Shown: positions 1-10,865 of the stretch, one piece after another
How positions within the stretch are numbered: position 1 is the stretch's first letter
How the letters are laid out: each line of letters begins with the position of its first letter
Source: Platanthera guangdongensis
Lineage: Eukaryota > Streptophyta > Magnoliopsida > Asparagales > Orchidaceae
DNA: 64,000 bases
Direction: 5' to 3'
NCBI GenBank assembly: GCA_039583875.1
Contig: CM077149.1
Span: forward strand, 19,977,194-20,041,193
Notes under the pieces: model-generated
Told to the model about the DNA's origin: nothing
Databases searched by the model: none
The model's input: the letters and a program-made list of their open reading frames with translations, nothing else
Position numbers and translations under genes: made by a program

Positions 1-612
1 CTGCTATGCGACATCGCCCCAATCGATGTATGTCACATACTTCTTGGACGACCATGGCAGTATGACCGACATGTCCTGCATGATGGTGTGAGGAACTCCC
101 ATTCTTTTGATCAACATGAGCGTAAAATTAGTTTTCTTCCCCGGAAGAATGGTCTTGTTCCTAGAGCACTTGGGAGGACCTCAGAAGCATCTACTTCGTC
201 GTCCTTAGTCTCCACTACACCACTCCTATTTAGTGCTACACTTCGGTCTGGGCCCTCGCTCCAGGAAGTGGCGTCTGATTCTCAAGAGTCGTCTATCTTG
301 GGTACTCTGGAAGCAATACCTTTTATTGACTTCATATTTGACGAGCACGCGTTTAGTCCGCATCGTTTGTCCTTGGTGGCAGTCGAGCACATTGAGGCAC
401 CTCACCGCGATCGTTTGATCTTCGAGATTTTTAGGTCGAGTCGTACGAGGAGAATTGAGATGACTCGTAGATTTTATACTCCTCGTCGGGACACCCGTTT
501 CCATGATTTTTTTGTGGAAGATCATGATCGATATATTTGGGATCTGTTTAAAATTGTGGCTCGAGTGAGATTTCATTGGGTGAAATCAAAGAGATGGACG
601 AACTTGGTCTAG
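1..612 (+). pseudogene. Ty3/gypsy pol fragment (end of protease)
   Basis: The frame is open from the first base of the window, so the copy is cut by the window edge. The first ~45 residues contain CDIAPIDVCHILLGRPWQYD followed by HDGVRNSHSF, the usual C-terminal stretch of a plant Ty3/gypsy retropepsin just before the linker to reverse transcriptase. After about residue 55 the frame stays open but I recognise no RT motif, so the sequence has either diverged or been rearranged. It ends at a stop near 612. No LTR or TSD can be tied to it. The family call rests on the protease motif; the rest is inference. Confidence 0.6.
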
Positions 613-2224
613 CAGACGTTCGTAGGTGTCTATCGGACGGGCGTATGTTGCATTATGAGTTACTGATTCCACGGACTGATTCCACTTGCTTCCTGTTCTC
701 CCTACTGCCACAGGTTTTCCCCACACCCCGCCTTTGTCATCTCTGCAAGCTCTAATAATTACTGTTTATTTAAATATTTTGCATAAAATTTTGACTAATG
801 GATTGCGAGCTTTTGGGATGAGAGGTTACCTGCAGGTTTTGGGTCGCAACCATGACATCAGCAGGATAGTATGCAACATCTCTCCGATCGACGCTTGGAT
901 TTCCTACTTGCAGGTTACATCGAGTCTCGTCGGGGCCGAGCTATTTCAACCCCGGGAGAATTGATGCAACCCGCGTCGCCTCGTCTTTTATTATTTTTAT
1001 AGCCGTGTCTTTTATTATTGTAGCGCACACTTTTGTGCATTTTTGGATTATTCTATAGCGTAGAGTTATATTGCGCGTGTTATGAGCCCTTGTGTTAAAT
1101 TTGTATTGCGCACGCTTTCACGCAATTTTTGTTTGGCTCGTTGGTGTGACCGGCCAACGAGACCTTAAATGCATAGGTCTGTTAATTAGGAGAAGGGTTA
1201 GTTTAGGGCAAGCTTAGACATTTAACTATTTTTATTTAATATTTAAGTTATAAAATCATTCCCCTTGAGAGGCCATTTAAATCACCTACTTTTGCCCACT
1301 TAAAAGAACCCAGCCAGCCCACTCCCAAAAGCCCACTCCCAAAAGCCCACCACCAAGGCCCATTTTTCCTCCTCCAAAACCCTAACCCCCACTTATTATA
1401 AAAGCAACCCCCTAACCCTAATCAGCGGCTGGAAATAGAACTGAACCGAGATCTTTCTCTCGGTTTGGTTCCGTCCAGCGCCGCACAACCCGAAGCCGCA
1501 ATTCCTCACTGTTCCTGCTCGACGGAAGCCCGACACCGCCTCCTTCCCGCATCTCCTCTTCCCGTCAGAGCCTCTGGCGACCCAGCTCGCGTCGTCCAAC
1601 ACTCCGCTCCATCTTGATGCCACCAGGGAAACCCTTTCTCGCCGCCATTACTGTTGTCTGAAGCTCCAGTGTTCTTCTTCCCCGACGAAGCCGTCTCCTG
1701 AAGCTCCGTCTGTTGCCGACAAGGTCACCAGAGCTCTCCTTCGGAACCGTCGACCTCTTCTGCACCCTACTCCAGCAGATCTGGCAAGCCTCCATTGTTC
1801 TTGTCCTCTGCCGAGCCGCTTTCTTTTGTGCAGCCATCCTGCCAATTCATCCAACCTTACCTGCAGCCGCCGGGTAGTCCACTCTTGAAAATTCTTCACC
1901 CTCCAGGGGACTCTGCCTTATACCTCTCTAGACACCATCTGTCGGTTACATTTTATGCCTAAAATTAAAATGAATAGTTATCATTAAGTGTTTTCCCTAA
2001 TTAATTCCATTTCCTGATTACCGTTATTTTGTTACACGTGCATGCCATCTATTAATTTCGGTGCTTGGGGAATTAGGATTTGTGACGCTGATGCATTTGT
2101 GTGGTAGCCTTGCGCGCGCGAGCGACGCCTTGACCGTTTAGTTCGTTAAAATAGCCCGCAAAGTGCCCTTGTGCCCACAATATTTTAAAATATCTCATTT
2201 TATTAGTTTTCAAAAAAAACTACA
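613..2224. other. degenerate gypsy-like / LTR-like debris, no gene
   Basis: No convincing gene. Around 865-910 a second weak protease-like string (VCNISPIDAW) can be read on the plus strand. From about 960 the sequence looks like untranslated LTR or leader DNA: AT-rich, then a C-rich stretch rich in 'cccactcccaaaagccc' words, a TATA-like motif at about 1394-1403 (TTATTATAAAAG), and then a GC-richer 5'-UTR-like stretch to about 1950. Neither LTR edges nor a TSD could be fixed, so this is reported as probable retrotransposon remains only. Confidence 0.3.
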
Positions 2225-3816
2225 CCCCACCTTGGATCACATCAAACATCTTTGTCGACTATTTTCACCTCTACTTTTCTAGAAGCTCTACAAAATTCAG
2301 GGTGGCGGACTGCTATGGATGAAGAAATGACAACTCTCTTGGCTAATCACACCTAAGACCTTATCCCACTTCCTCTTGGTCAGACCTGTGTGGGTTGTAA
2401 GTGGGTCTTCACCATCAAGCATGGTCCAAATGGGGTCGTTGATCATCTAAAAGCTTGTCTTGTAGCTCGTAGTTTTACATAGCAACAGAGCATCAACTAT
2501 GAGGAGACATTCTAGCCCAATGTGAAGCTGAATATTGTCCGGATTTTGATCTCTCTGGTTGTTCATCATCACAAGTTGTTGCATCAATTGGATGTGAAAA
2601 ATGCTTTCTTGAATAGTGATATCGTTGACACTGTTTACACGTAGCAGTCTCGTGCGTTTGAACCACAAGGGACTAAGGGAGAAACTTGTATGTCACATCA
2701 AGAAGTCTTTTTATGGTCTCAAACAATCTACTTGAGCGTGATTTGACAAATTTACTCATGTCATTCGTGATGTTGGATTTACTCGAAGCTCGGTCGACTA
2801 CTCTCTTTTTACTCGTCACCACTTGACAGACACAGTGATACTTTTAGTGTATGTTGATGATATTCTTATCAAGGGCAATGATGTTAAAGGCATAAACATG
2901 ATCAATAAACACTTGGTATCCCTTTTCAGACCAAAGATTTGGTCAATCTCAGATATTTTCTCAGTATCGAGGTTGCTTGTCTCTCTGATGGCTCGTGTTA
3001 TCTCAACAGAAGTATTGTCTAGATCTTCATAATGTTGACTATTCTGAACGTAAGCATGCAGATACATCTATGGATGTCAACCAGAAGCTCTGTTTGCATA
3101 GCTCCGACTCTGACCTACTACTCCCAAATCTAGAATATTACTGTCATCATGTAAGCAAAAAGATTTATCTTACAGTTACACAACTTGATGCATCCGTTGT
3201 TGTTAGGATTGTTAGTCGTTTCACGCATGCTCCACGAACTTCTAATCTTCAAACAGTTGAGTATATCCTCTGATATCTGAAGAGTGCTTCTGTTCAAGGG
3301 CTTGTGTATAAGCCTTCTTAATCCTTATCTCTCATTGTCTTCTCAGAGATTGACTATGTTGGTTGTCTGGATGATCATCGATCCACTAGTGGTTATTACA
3401 CCTATTTAGTGGACACCTTATCACCTAGAGAAGCAAAAAAACAAATTGTGGTTGCACGATCATCTACAGAAGCAGAGTATCGCTCAATGACCTCAGTCAT
3501 TTCTGAACTTGCGTGGTTGGAAAGTCTTCTTAGTGATTTAAGTGTGAAACTCTCCTCTACAGCTACTCTCTTTTGTGATAGTCAGGTAGTTATCCACTTT
3601 GCAAATAATCTCGTATTTCATGAATGTACTAAGCACATCGAGCTTGACTGTCACTTTATCCAGAAGAAAGTGTGGATGAAGAAACTGGACTTGAGACATG
3701 TCCCTGCGGTGAGACAGATTGCTGATATTCTTACTAAGGTCTTACCTCGTCCACTTTATCACCAGTTTTTGTCAAGTATGGTTCACATGATTTGCATGCT
3801 CCAACTTGTGTGGGAA
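2225..3816 (+). pseudogene. Ty1/copia reverse transcriptase-RNase H relic
   Basis: A decayed copia pol, readable in pieces. The start of the RT domain (GWRTAMDEEM, GCKWVFTIKH, LDVKNAFLN) is followed by LLVYVDDIL at about 2840, so the YVDD active site survives. RNase H follows (SSTEAEYRSM, ATLFCDSQ, KHIELDCHFIQKK) and the frame runs to near 3822. Several in-frame stops (for example near 2356, 2480 and 2512) and frameshifts break it. Gag, protease and integrase are absent. It is most like the two copia elements at 10692-16125 and 17317-22734, so it is probably an older, 5'-truncated relative. Its 3' end abuts a purine-rich tract (tgtgggaa) and an LTR start at 3817. Confidence 0.8.
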
Positions 3817-4240
3817 TGTTAAAATAAATTGTACAAAGGCCCACACAAATGACCCATTATTGATTCATTACACTCTAGAGAATTAGGCTTCGTTTGGTTC
3901 GGCGTTTCGCCGCCTCCGTTTGGAGCAAACGCCGCCGAACGGCGGGTAAACAAATGGGTTCCGACAGCGTTTGCTCCGTTTGCACCCGCAGCAAGGAGGA
4001 AACGACAATGATCCGCTCTGGTTTGAACCCCACCTCTCCCCCTCCGGTTCCAAAGTCCCGTTTCGACCCGCCGGTTGCACCTGCCACCGCCGAACCAAAT
4101 ATAGTCTTAGTCTCTTGAATTGGAGTTTTGTCTCCACTCCCTCTTCTTATTTATAATTGTACAAAATCTTGTAATAGGAATAATTTATGAGAGTTAATAA
4201 ATATTAATTTAATTTCTCTTCAAATTTGAACTTCTCTATA
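3817..4240 (+). repeat. 3' LTR of the decayed copia, split by a MITE
   Basis: Starts TGTTAAAATAAATTG directly after the polypurine-like tract of the preceding pol relic, contains a TTATTTATAATTG TATA-like stretch near 4145, and probably ends near 4240 (CTTCTCTATA). The 221-bp MITE at 3886-4106 is nested in it. No 5' LTR partner is in the window, so the right edge is approximate. Confidence 0.5.
3886..4106. mobile_element. Tourist/PIF-Harbinger-like MITE
   Basis: 221-bp non-coding element. The ends are imperfect inverted repeats: GGCTTCGTTTGGTTCGGCG on the left, and GACTATATTTGGTTCGGCG when the right end is read on the minus strand. A 3-bp TTA duplication lies on each side (3883-3885 and 4107-4109). 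TIRs containing TTTGGTTC with a TTA target duplication are typical of the PIF/Harbinger-derived Tourist group. It carries no transposase. It lies inside the copia LTR and is therefore younger than that insertion. Confidence 0.65.
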
Positions 4241-4535
4241 AAAATATTTAAACTTTATTTTTTTCAAAATATATAGTTGATAAATAAATAACGCCAACAA
4301 TGGTTGTGATGTTGGGCAGGGCTGCATACCGCGCTTGGCTTAAATATGATCAAGAATATCACTGTAAGTTCACTTTGGATTGTGAGTGGTGTGTCATGTT
4401 CCATGTTTGTAGTCCAAATTGACATTATGGGTGCGATCAGAAATGATACTACGGGTCCATTATCAAACAAATCCTTAATCAATACTGTTATTAAGAAGTG
4501 ATTAATATTTATGGAAGAAAAAAATACAAGCATTC
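4241..4535. other. unannotated spacer
   Basis: AT-rich sequence with a short GC-richer patch at 4270-4400. No reading frame, RNA gene or repeat was recognised. It ends with the CATTC target duplication of the next element. Confidence 0.4.
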
Positions 4536-4854
4536 TGTTAAGGGAGAAACTACTAAGGAGCAACTAAGAGAGAAAGATCTAGGGATTAAGAGAGGATTTA
4601 GGGTTAGGAGGGAGAAGGAGGCTACCTGATTATACTCTGCATGAACCCCCAAAGGGGGCTGCCCGGATATATTTATATCCGGGCCTGGAAGGGCCGGCCG
4701 CCCCTTCCCAAAGGGGCTGAACCCGCCTGGTTCAGCCCCTGGCCGGCCGGTTCACTGATTGGGGGCTGAACCGGAAGGTTCAGCCCCGTTGTTTAGCGCA
4801 TCCTTGCTCCTCCGAACATAGTGGCGACCCGTAAAGCGTAGCGGGGGCGTAACA
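4536..4854 (-). repeat. 3' LTR of the Reina-like element
   Basis: 319 bp, TG...CA ends. It carries the last ~100 nt of the pol frame, a TATA-like palindromic stretch at 4665-4680 and two GC-rich GGCCGGCC blocks. Confidence 0.97.
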
Positions 4855-7800
4855 TTCCCCTCCCCATCAAGAACCAACTTGTCCGCAAGGTGGTAATCCG
4901 GGTAGAGCTCCTTGAAATCGAAGAAGTCTACCCAAGAGTTGTGTGCTGCCGGCAGATTCTTCCACTGGACCAAGAGCTCGGGCCGGTATTCCGTGCCCCG
5001 AATCTTCCACCTGTGCCGTAAGATATCCTCAGGGAGCGGACGCAGCTCGCCCGCAGGCGTAACCTCAGGTAAGAAAGAACTTGACTGGACATGCGGACCC
5101 AACTTCCGCTTGAGCAAAGAGACGTGAAAGGTAGGATGAATGCGGGAACCGGCCGGTAACGCCAACGTATAAGCCACCGGCCCCACCCTGCTGAGGATCT
5201 GAAAGGGGCCGTAGTAGCGCGGGGAAAGCTTATGGTTGCCACGACGAGCCACAGACAACTGCCGGTACGGCTGGAGCTTGAGAAAAACTTCATCGCCCAC
5301 GGCGAACTCCCGCTCTGTGCGGTGCTTGTCCGCCTGGGACTTCATGCGTTCCTGTGCCAGGCGGAGGTTCTCCCGAAGAGTGACTAACATACGATCCCGA
5401 TCCAGAAGAGCCCGATCCACCGCCGGAAGGGCAGTGCTGCCAGGCTCATAACTGGCCAAGGTCGGAGGAGGGCGGCCGTAAACCACCTCAAACGGCGTCA
5501 TCCTGCTGGCAGAATGATATGACGTATTGTAACAGTACTCTGCCCAGTGTAACCAATCCGGCCAACTCCGAGGCTCATCCATCACAAAGCAACGAAGATA
5601 TGTCTCGACACCCCGATTGAGGACCTCCGTCTGACCGTCCGACTGCGGATGATTGGCCGTGTTGAAGTGTAAGCGGGTACCCTGCAACCTGAAGAGCTCC
5701 CGCCAGAACCCACTGACGAAGGTGGGATCGCGATCCGAAATAATGGCCCGAGGAAGGCCATGCAGGCGAACAATGTCCCGAGCAAAAAGCGCGGCTACAG
5801 ACTCCCCGGTATACGGATGGCTGAGGGCCAGAAAATGGCCGTACTTTGAAAGCTTATCCACGACCACCAAAATGACGGACTTGCCTTTCGACTTAGGCAG
5901 CCCATCGATAAAGTCCATGGAAACTGTGTCCCAAATAAGCTGCGGAATATCCAATGGCACGAGGAGCCCGGCCGGAGAAGAAGTCTCATATTTCTGTCGC
6001 TGGCAGATGTCACAGTGGCGAACAAACTGCTGAATGTCCCGTCGCATGCCGGCCCAAAACACGTTTGCGCGCGCCCGCTGGAGGGTCCGGAGCACCCCCG
6101 CATGACAGTCGGTGGGAGAGGAGTGGAACTCATGCATCAAAACCGTCTTCCAAGCTGAATCGGCGGGAACGACCACCCGTCCCCGATAGTATAGCCGGCC
6201 GTTACACAAGTGATAGCCGGTCGGCCCCGGCTCGCCCCGCTGTAAAGAGTCCACCAATGGCCGAAGCGTGTCGGACCGCAACACTTCCTCCTGAATATCC
6301 TCCAAAGAGTCAACCAACGGTCCCGAAATATTGGAGAGAGCAGCTCCTGGGAGACGAGAGAGGGCATCGGCGACCACATTCTCTTTGCCGCGGCGATACA
6401 CAATCTCATAATCGTAGCCCAGAAGCTTGGTAACCCATTTTTGCTGTAGAGGCGAAGAGACCCGCTGGTCCAAGAAGTGCTTCAGACTCTGGTGGTCCGT
6501 CTTGATCTTAAAGTGCCTGCCCAACAAATAGGGCCTCCATACCGCCACCGCGTGAATGATGGCCAACATCTCCTTCTCGTAGGCCGAGAGGCCCAAGGTA
6601 CGAGGAGCCAGGGCCTTGCTGTAGAAGGCTATTGGTCGTCCCGCCTGCATCAAAACCGCCCCGATGCCGACCCCCGACGCATCGGTCTCCAGAACGAACT
6701 CCTTCGTGAAATCGGGTAGGGCAAGCACGGGTGTGGAGGTCATGGCCCGTTTGAGGGCCTGAAATGCCTCCTTCGTCTCCTCAGTCCAAGAAAAGGAATC
6801 CTTCTGCAGCAGCTGGGTCAAGGGCCGGGCTATCTTTCCATAATCCTGGACAAACCGTCGGTAGTACCCGGTGAGGCCCAAAAAACCCCGCAAGGCCCGG
6901 ACTGTCACCGGTCGCGGCCAGGACTGCATACTCTGAATCTTCCGTGGATCGGCTCGAACACCCTGACCGGAAACCAAATGGCCCAAATACTCCACCTCCT
7001 CCTGCCCGAAGGAACACTTGGAACGGTTGGCATAAAGATGGTGTTGGCGGAGTCTCTCAAGGACCTGCCCCACGTGGTGCACGTGGTCCTCCCAGGTGGT
7101 GCTGTAGATAAGGATATCATCAAAGAAAACCAGGACGAATTCCCGCAAAAAATCTCTGAATATCTCGTTCATGTTGGCCTGGAATGTCGCAGGCCCCCCA
7201 GTCAGTCCGTTGGCCATAACCAGAAACTCATAATGGCCGTCATGCGTCCGGAACGCCGTCTTATGAACATCCTCCTGAGCCATCAAAATCTGATAATAGC
7301 CGGAACGAAGATCCAGCTTGGTGAATCGTTGCGCCCCATGCAGCTCATCCAGTAACTCTTCGATGTGAGGAATCGGGAAATTATCTTTGACAGTAGCGCC
7401 GTTCAAAGCCCGGTAGTCCACGCAGAATCTCCAAGACCCGTCTTTTTTCTTGACCAGAATGATAGGAGCCGAGAAGGAGCTCGTACTCGGCCGAATGATG
7501 CCGGCTTCCAGCATCTCGCGGACACTCCGTTCAATCTCCGCCTTTTGCACGTGTGGGTAACGGTACGGCCGAACATTCGTCGGCTCTGCATCCGCCTTGA
7601 GCGGAATACGGTGGTCGCGAAACCGCGGTGGTGGCAAAGTACGTGGCTCCTGAAAAACATCAGCATAATCTGTCAGAAGTAACTGTAACTGAACCGGTAC
7701 CTCAGAAGGCGTGGAATTGCCGGTCTGGACCTCCCGAAGGACCGCCATCAGCTGTCCGTCCCCGCTCAACCGCTGCAAGCTGCGAAGAGAAACCTCCTTA

Positions 7801-9621
7801 ACAGGAGAAGACATGATCCCTTGCAGGCAAAACTGTTTTTCTCCGTGCCCAAACTCCATAGTCATTTGTTTCCAGTCAAACGTCACCCGCTGTAACTGGC
7901 GCAACCACTGAACTCCCAGCACCATGTCTGAGCCCCGAATAGGTAACAGGTAGACGTCAGTCCTTCCCACATAGTCACGTATCCGCATTTCCACTCCCCG
8001 CAGCACCCCCTCGCACTGCAGCCGGCTGCCATCCGCCACCATAACGTGAAAGGCAGCTCCCCTGTCAATCACGTGCCCAACTCGTCGTGCCACATCGGGA
8101 TGTATGAAGTTGTGGGTACTCCCACTGTCCACCAGAATGGTAACTCTTTCTTGGGCAATCCAGCCCGCCAGCCGCATAGTAAGCGGGGGAGCGCAACCCT
8201 CAAGGGCATGTATAGAAACCTCGAACTCAATTTCCTCCACATCTACCTCCAGCTCCTCATCCGGAGCCGGCTCTTCCGCGTCTTGATGCAACATGAACAC
8301 CTGTATCTTCTGGCATTTATGACCTGGCACAAACTTCTCGTCGCAGTTAAAGCACAGACCCTTCTCCTTTCGAGCGGACAACTCACTCCAAGATAACCGA
8401 GTCACAGTCGGCTTGGTACCCGTAGGCTGCTCCCGTCGTGCTGCGGTCGCAGGAGTCAAAGCCGGCCTACTCATGGTGCGAGCCCTCTGCCGGTTGAACC
8501 TCTCCTCCTGTATACGAGCCAAGGTAATCGCGTGGTTCAATGATCGAGGCATGAGTGCTTGCACCTCGTCTCGAATGTGCTCCTTGAGACCAGATATGAA
8601 ACAGCTGTAGAGTGTCCGCTCTGACCACTGAACCCGATTTGCCAACTTCTCGAACTCCGTACAATACTCCATCACCGACCCTTTCTGACGAAGCTTCTGA
8701 AGGAGGGCCTCAAAGTTCTCGTACTCCAACGGGCCAAACCTGACCGAAAAACCCTCCACAAATTCCCCCCAAGGTACGTACTCCCTTCCTCGCAGGAACC
8801 ACTGCGTCCACTGGAAAGCGTCGTCCTTCAAATGGAAGGACGCTAACTGCACCCACTGGCCTTCAGGCACTTCCTGGTATTGGAAAAATAGTTCCGCATT
8901 TTGGATCCACTCCAAGGTGTCGCCGCCCTCGAACTCCGGAAAGTACATCCGAGTTAATCCGGGAGTTAATCGGTGTCCCCCCTGACCTCCTTCCCGTCTT
9001 GCGGGCTCCCCTTGCTCGAAACCGCCGTAGCCTTGATGCGGACCTGCTCCCCAAGGAGGGGGTTGTGGCTGGCCGCCCCATCCTTGGCCAAAACCGGCCA
9101 CTCCCGGTGCCCCAAATCCACGAGGAGGAGGGAGGAGCCCTCCCCTTGGCTGTCCCGTACCCTCGGGTGGCCGCCGAACCCCACCCGGGTCCTCCCAGCC
9201 CCGGCGCCCCTGGCCGCGACCCAGTCCGGGCTCGCCGAACCCGCCTGCCGCGAATCCGGGCGGAATCGGCCCCGCGAAGCCCCCCTGCAGCGCTGTCGAG
9301 CCCCCTGCTGGCCCGTACGCCGCCCATCCAGGCCCGCCGGACCCCCCCTGCGCCGATTCCAGGCGGAGTCGGACCCGCCAGGCCGCCGAACGCGGCTGCC
9401 GAACCTGCGCCGGGTGGATTTCCGCCAATTCCGCCGAGTTCCGCACCCGATCCGGCCGAATCCTCACTAGCCGGCCCTTTTCCTTTCAACAACGCCTTCA
9501 ACTCCTCCATTCGGGCCTCCATCCGCCCTTCCATGGCCGCCATCGAATCGGTTAGGCCAACAACGCTCTCCTCTAGGGTTTCAATCCGTGAGGACTCCTC
9601 TTGAGTGCGAGTGGTCACCAT
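4752..9621 (-). CDS. Gag-Pol polyprotein, chromodomain Ty3/gypsy
   Basis: Encodes the structural and replication proteins of the element. The likely start is the ATG at 9621 (MVTTRTQEE, then a coiled-coil-like MEARMEELKALL). That frame shifts into the main frame at a C7 run (9342-9348); the main frame is open from about 9467 to the stop at 4752 (1,571 codons). Approximate residues from 9467: Gly/Pro-rich linker 30-160; gag domain 170-330; CCHC-like knuckle CFNCDEKFVPGHKC 372; protease VDSGSTHNFI 446; RT with CVDYRALN 682 and FFDDILIYS 781; RNase H ETDASGVGIG 927; integrase zinc motif ending HCDICQ 1151; integrase acidic residues in MDFIDGLP, SDRDPTF and GQTEVLNR; chromodomain about 1470-1525 (LLVQWKNLPAAHNSWVDF). 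The last ~34 residues are encoded by the 3' LTR. RT motif MPFGLTNAP is replaced by MANGLTGGP. Apart from these points it looks functional. Confidence 0.93.
4855..4870 (-). other. polypurine tract
   Basis: Minus-strand GATGGGGAGGGGAA directly preceding the 3' LTR. It lies inside the pol reading frame. Confidence 0.85.
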
Positions 9622-9628
9622 GGACGAA

Positions 9629-9641
9629 GGCTCTGATACCA
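9629..9641 (-). other. primer-binding site, initiator-Met tRNA
   Basis: Minus-strand TGGTATCAGAGCC, two bases inside the 5' LTR; the standard complement of the 3' end of plant initiator-Met tRNA. Confidence 0.9.
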
Positions 9642-9643
9642 AA

Positions 9644-9962
9644 TGTTAAGGGAGAAACTACTAAGGAGCAACTAAGAGAGAAAGATCTAGGGATTAAGAG
9701 AGGATTTAGGGTTAGGAGGGAGAAGGAGGCTACCTGATTATACTCTGCATGAACCCCCAAAGGGGGCTGCCCGGATATATTTATATCCGGGCCTGGAAGG
9801 GCCGGCCGGCCCTTCCCAAAGGGGCTGAACCCGCCTGGTTCAGCCCCTGGCCGGCCGGTTCACTGATTGGGGGCTGAACCGGAAGGTTCAGCCCCGTTGT
9901 TTAGCGCATCCTTGCTCCTCCGAACATAGTGGCGACCCGTAAAGCGTAGCGGGGGCGTAACA
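9644..9962 (-). repeat. 5' LTR of the Reina-like element
   Basis: 319 bp and identical to the other LTR except at 9809. It is the 5' LTR because the primer-binding site lies immediately inside it on the minus strand. Confidence 0.97.
9773..9788 (-). promoter_or_regulatory. TATA box in 5' LTR
   Basis: On the minus strand GGATATAAATATATCC, embedded in a near-perfect palindrome (CCCGGATATA...TATCCGGG). It sits mid-LTR where the U3/R promoter is expected. Confidence 0.5.
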
Positions 9963-9967
9963 CATTC

Positions 9968-10691
9968 ATATTAACGGATCATATCCCTAATAATAATTTC
10001 ATATATCCTCGCCTCATTCCATAAATGCAGACCTCTCTATTTATTTTCTACTTTAACTCCTAGATAGTTGAGTATTTTAACAATCATTTTATATTATAGC
10101 ACCCATATATACATATTAGCCGCAGGTGCATGGGTCTCTGGTGTATATTATCTGGTCAGCGGAGGTTCCCATAATGCGTTAGTTAGAACTACATATTCAG
10201 CTTCAATTGAGTGAAAGGCCACAATTTTGTTTTGTTTTCTTAATAACTTTGTGATAGCCTTTGAAATTTGTGCTTTTCCAGTTCTGCTTCTTCCCCAGTC
10301 AGTGTCTATTCTGATTAGGTACCAATTTTTTTTGGATCCGCTTACACATAGTAAGATTCATTTGGTTGTACAAAATGTTATTTACTAGGCTTTGTGCATT
10401 GAATGTACAAGCATGTGTTGGTGATAGATCAATGAATCAACAATGTTCTTATTATTTCTTACCGTGCTGTATCCTTTCCATCATTTTAGATAATTTTTCA
10501 CTAGAAGCCATGAGAGTTGATAATAGTTGCAATTTTGTATCATGGATGTTTTCAACGGATTTGTGTCACAATTTTCTTGTAATATAAAATATGATAGGGC
10601 TTAAAGATGAACTTTGATGTGAGCCAACATTGATAGAAAATTCCTGTATTAATCCTCCAGATGTCCTCACCCATGTTACTGAATTTGTATA
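9968..10691 (-). pseudogene. copia RNase H relic in AT-rich debris
   Basis: Between 10150 and 10235 the minus strand reads IVAFHSIEAEYVVLTNALWEPP, matching the copia RNase H signature (VALSSTEAEYVAL), and just upstream a WGRSRTGKAQISKAI stretch resembles the DADWAG...TSGY region. The rest (10340-10690) is AT-rich with no clear product. No LTRs or TSD were found. This is a small, old fragment; the call rests on one motif. Confidence 0.4.
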
Positions 10692-10865
10692 TGTAGAAAA
10701 AGCTCAAAACTTGTATGTATTGATTGAGTATGTAAATACAAGGAGAGAATACAAATATATAGGAGGAAGAGAGAGAGAATAAATCCTATACAAGATGTGG
10801 GACTAAAAGAGAAGAGAGCACTAATAGGCCCAAAAGATGGGCCCAATACATGGGTTATTCTAACA
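10692..10865 (-). repeat. 3' LTR of minus-strand copia
   Basis: 174 bp; begins TGTTAGAATAACCC and ends CTTTTTCTACA in element orientation. The polypurine tract TTGCGGGGGAG (10866-10877 region) precedes it. Confidence 0.95.

Larger units (their letters stand above)
4536..9962 (-). mobile_element. young Ty3/gypsy chromovirus (Reina-like), complete with LTRs
   Basis: 5,427-bp element flanked by a perfect CATTC duplication (4531-4535 and 9963-9967). Its 319-bp LTRs begin TGTTACGCCC and end CCCTTAACA in element orientation, and by eye differ at one base (C at 4701, G at 9809), so insertion was recent. The primer site for initiator-Met tRNA and the polypurine tract are both intact. One continuous pol frame carries gag, protease, RT, RNase H, integrase and a chromodomain. 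Short LTRs, the ~5.4-kb size and a C-terminal chromodomain fit the Reina clade; clade assignment is inference. One frameshift near the gag N-terminus and an odd RT motif (see findings) are the only visible defects. Confidence 0.95.

Noticed and set aside
1405..1422. Telomere-like CCCTAA repeats
   Set aside because: Only two imperfect units in a C-rich leader-like sequence.
8973..9604. Pro/Arg-rich plus-strand frames of 165-201 codons
   Set aside because: Antisense of the Gly/Pro-rich gag linker of the Reina-like element.
10366..10587. 73-residue plus-strand frame
   Set aside because: AT-rich debris; no similarity or start context, next to a copia relic on the other strand.
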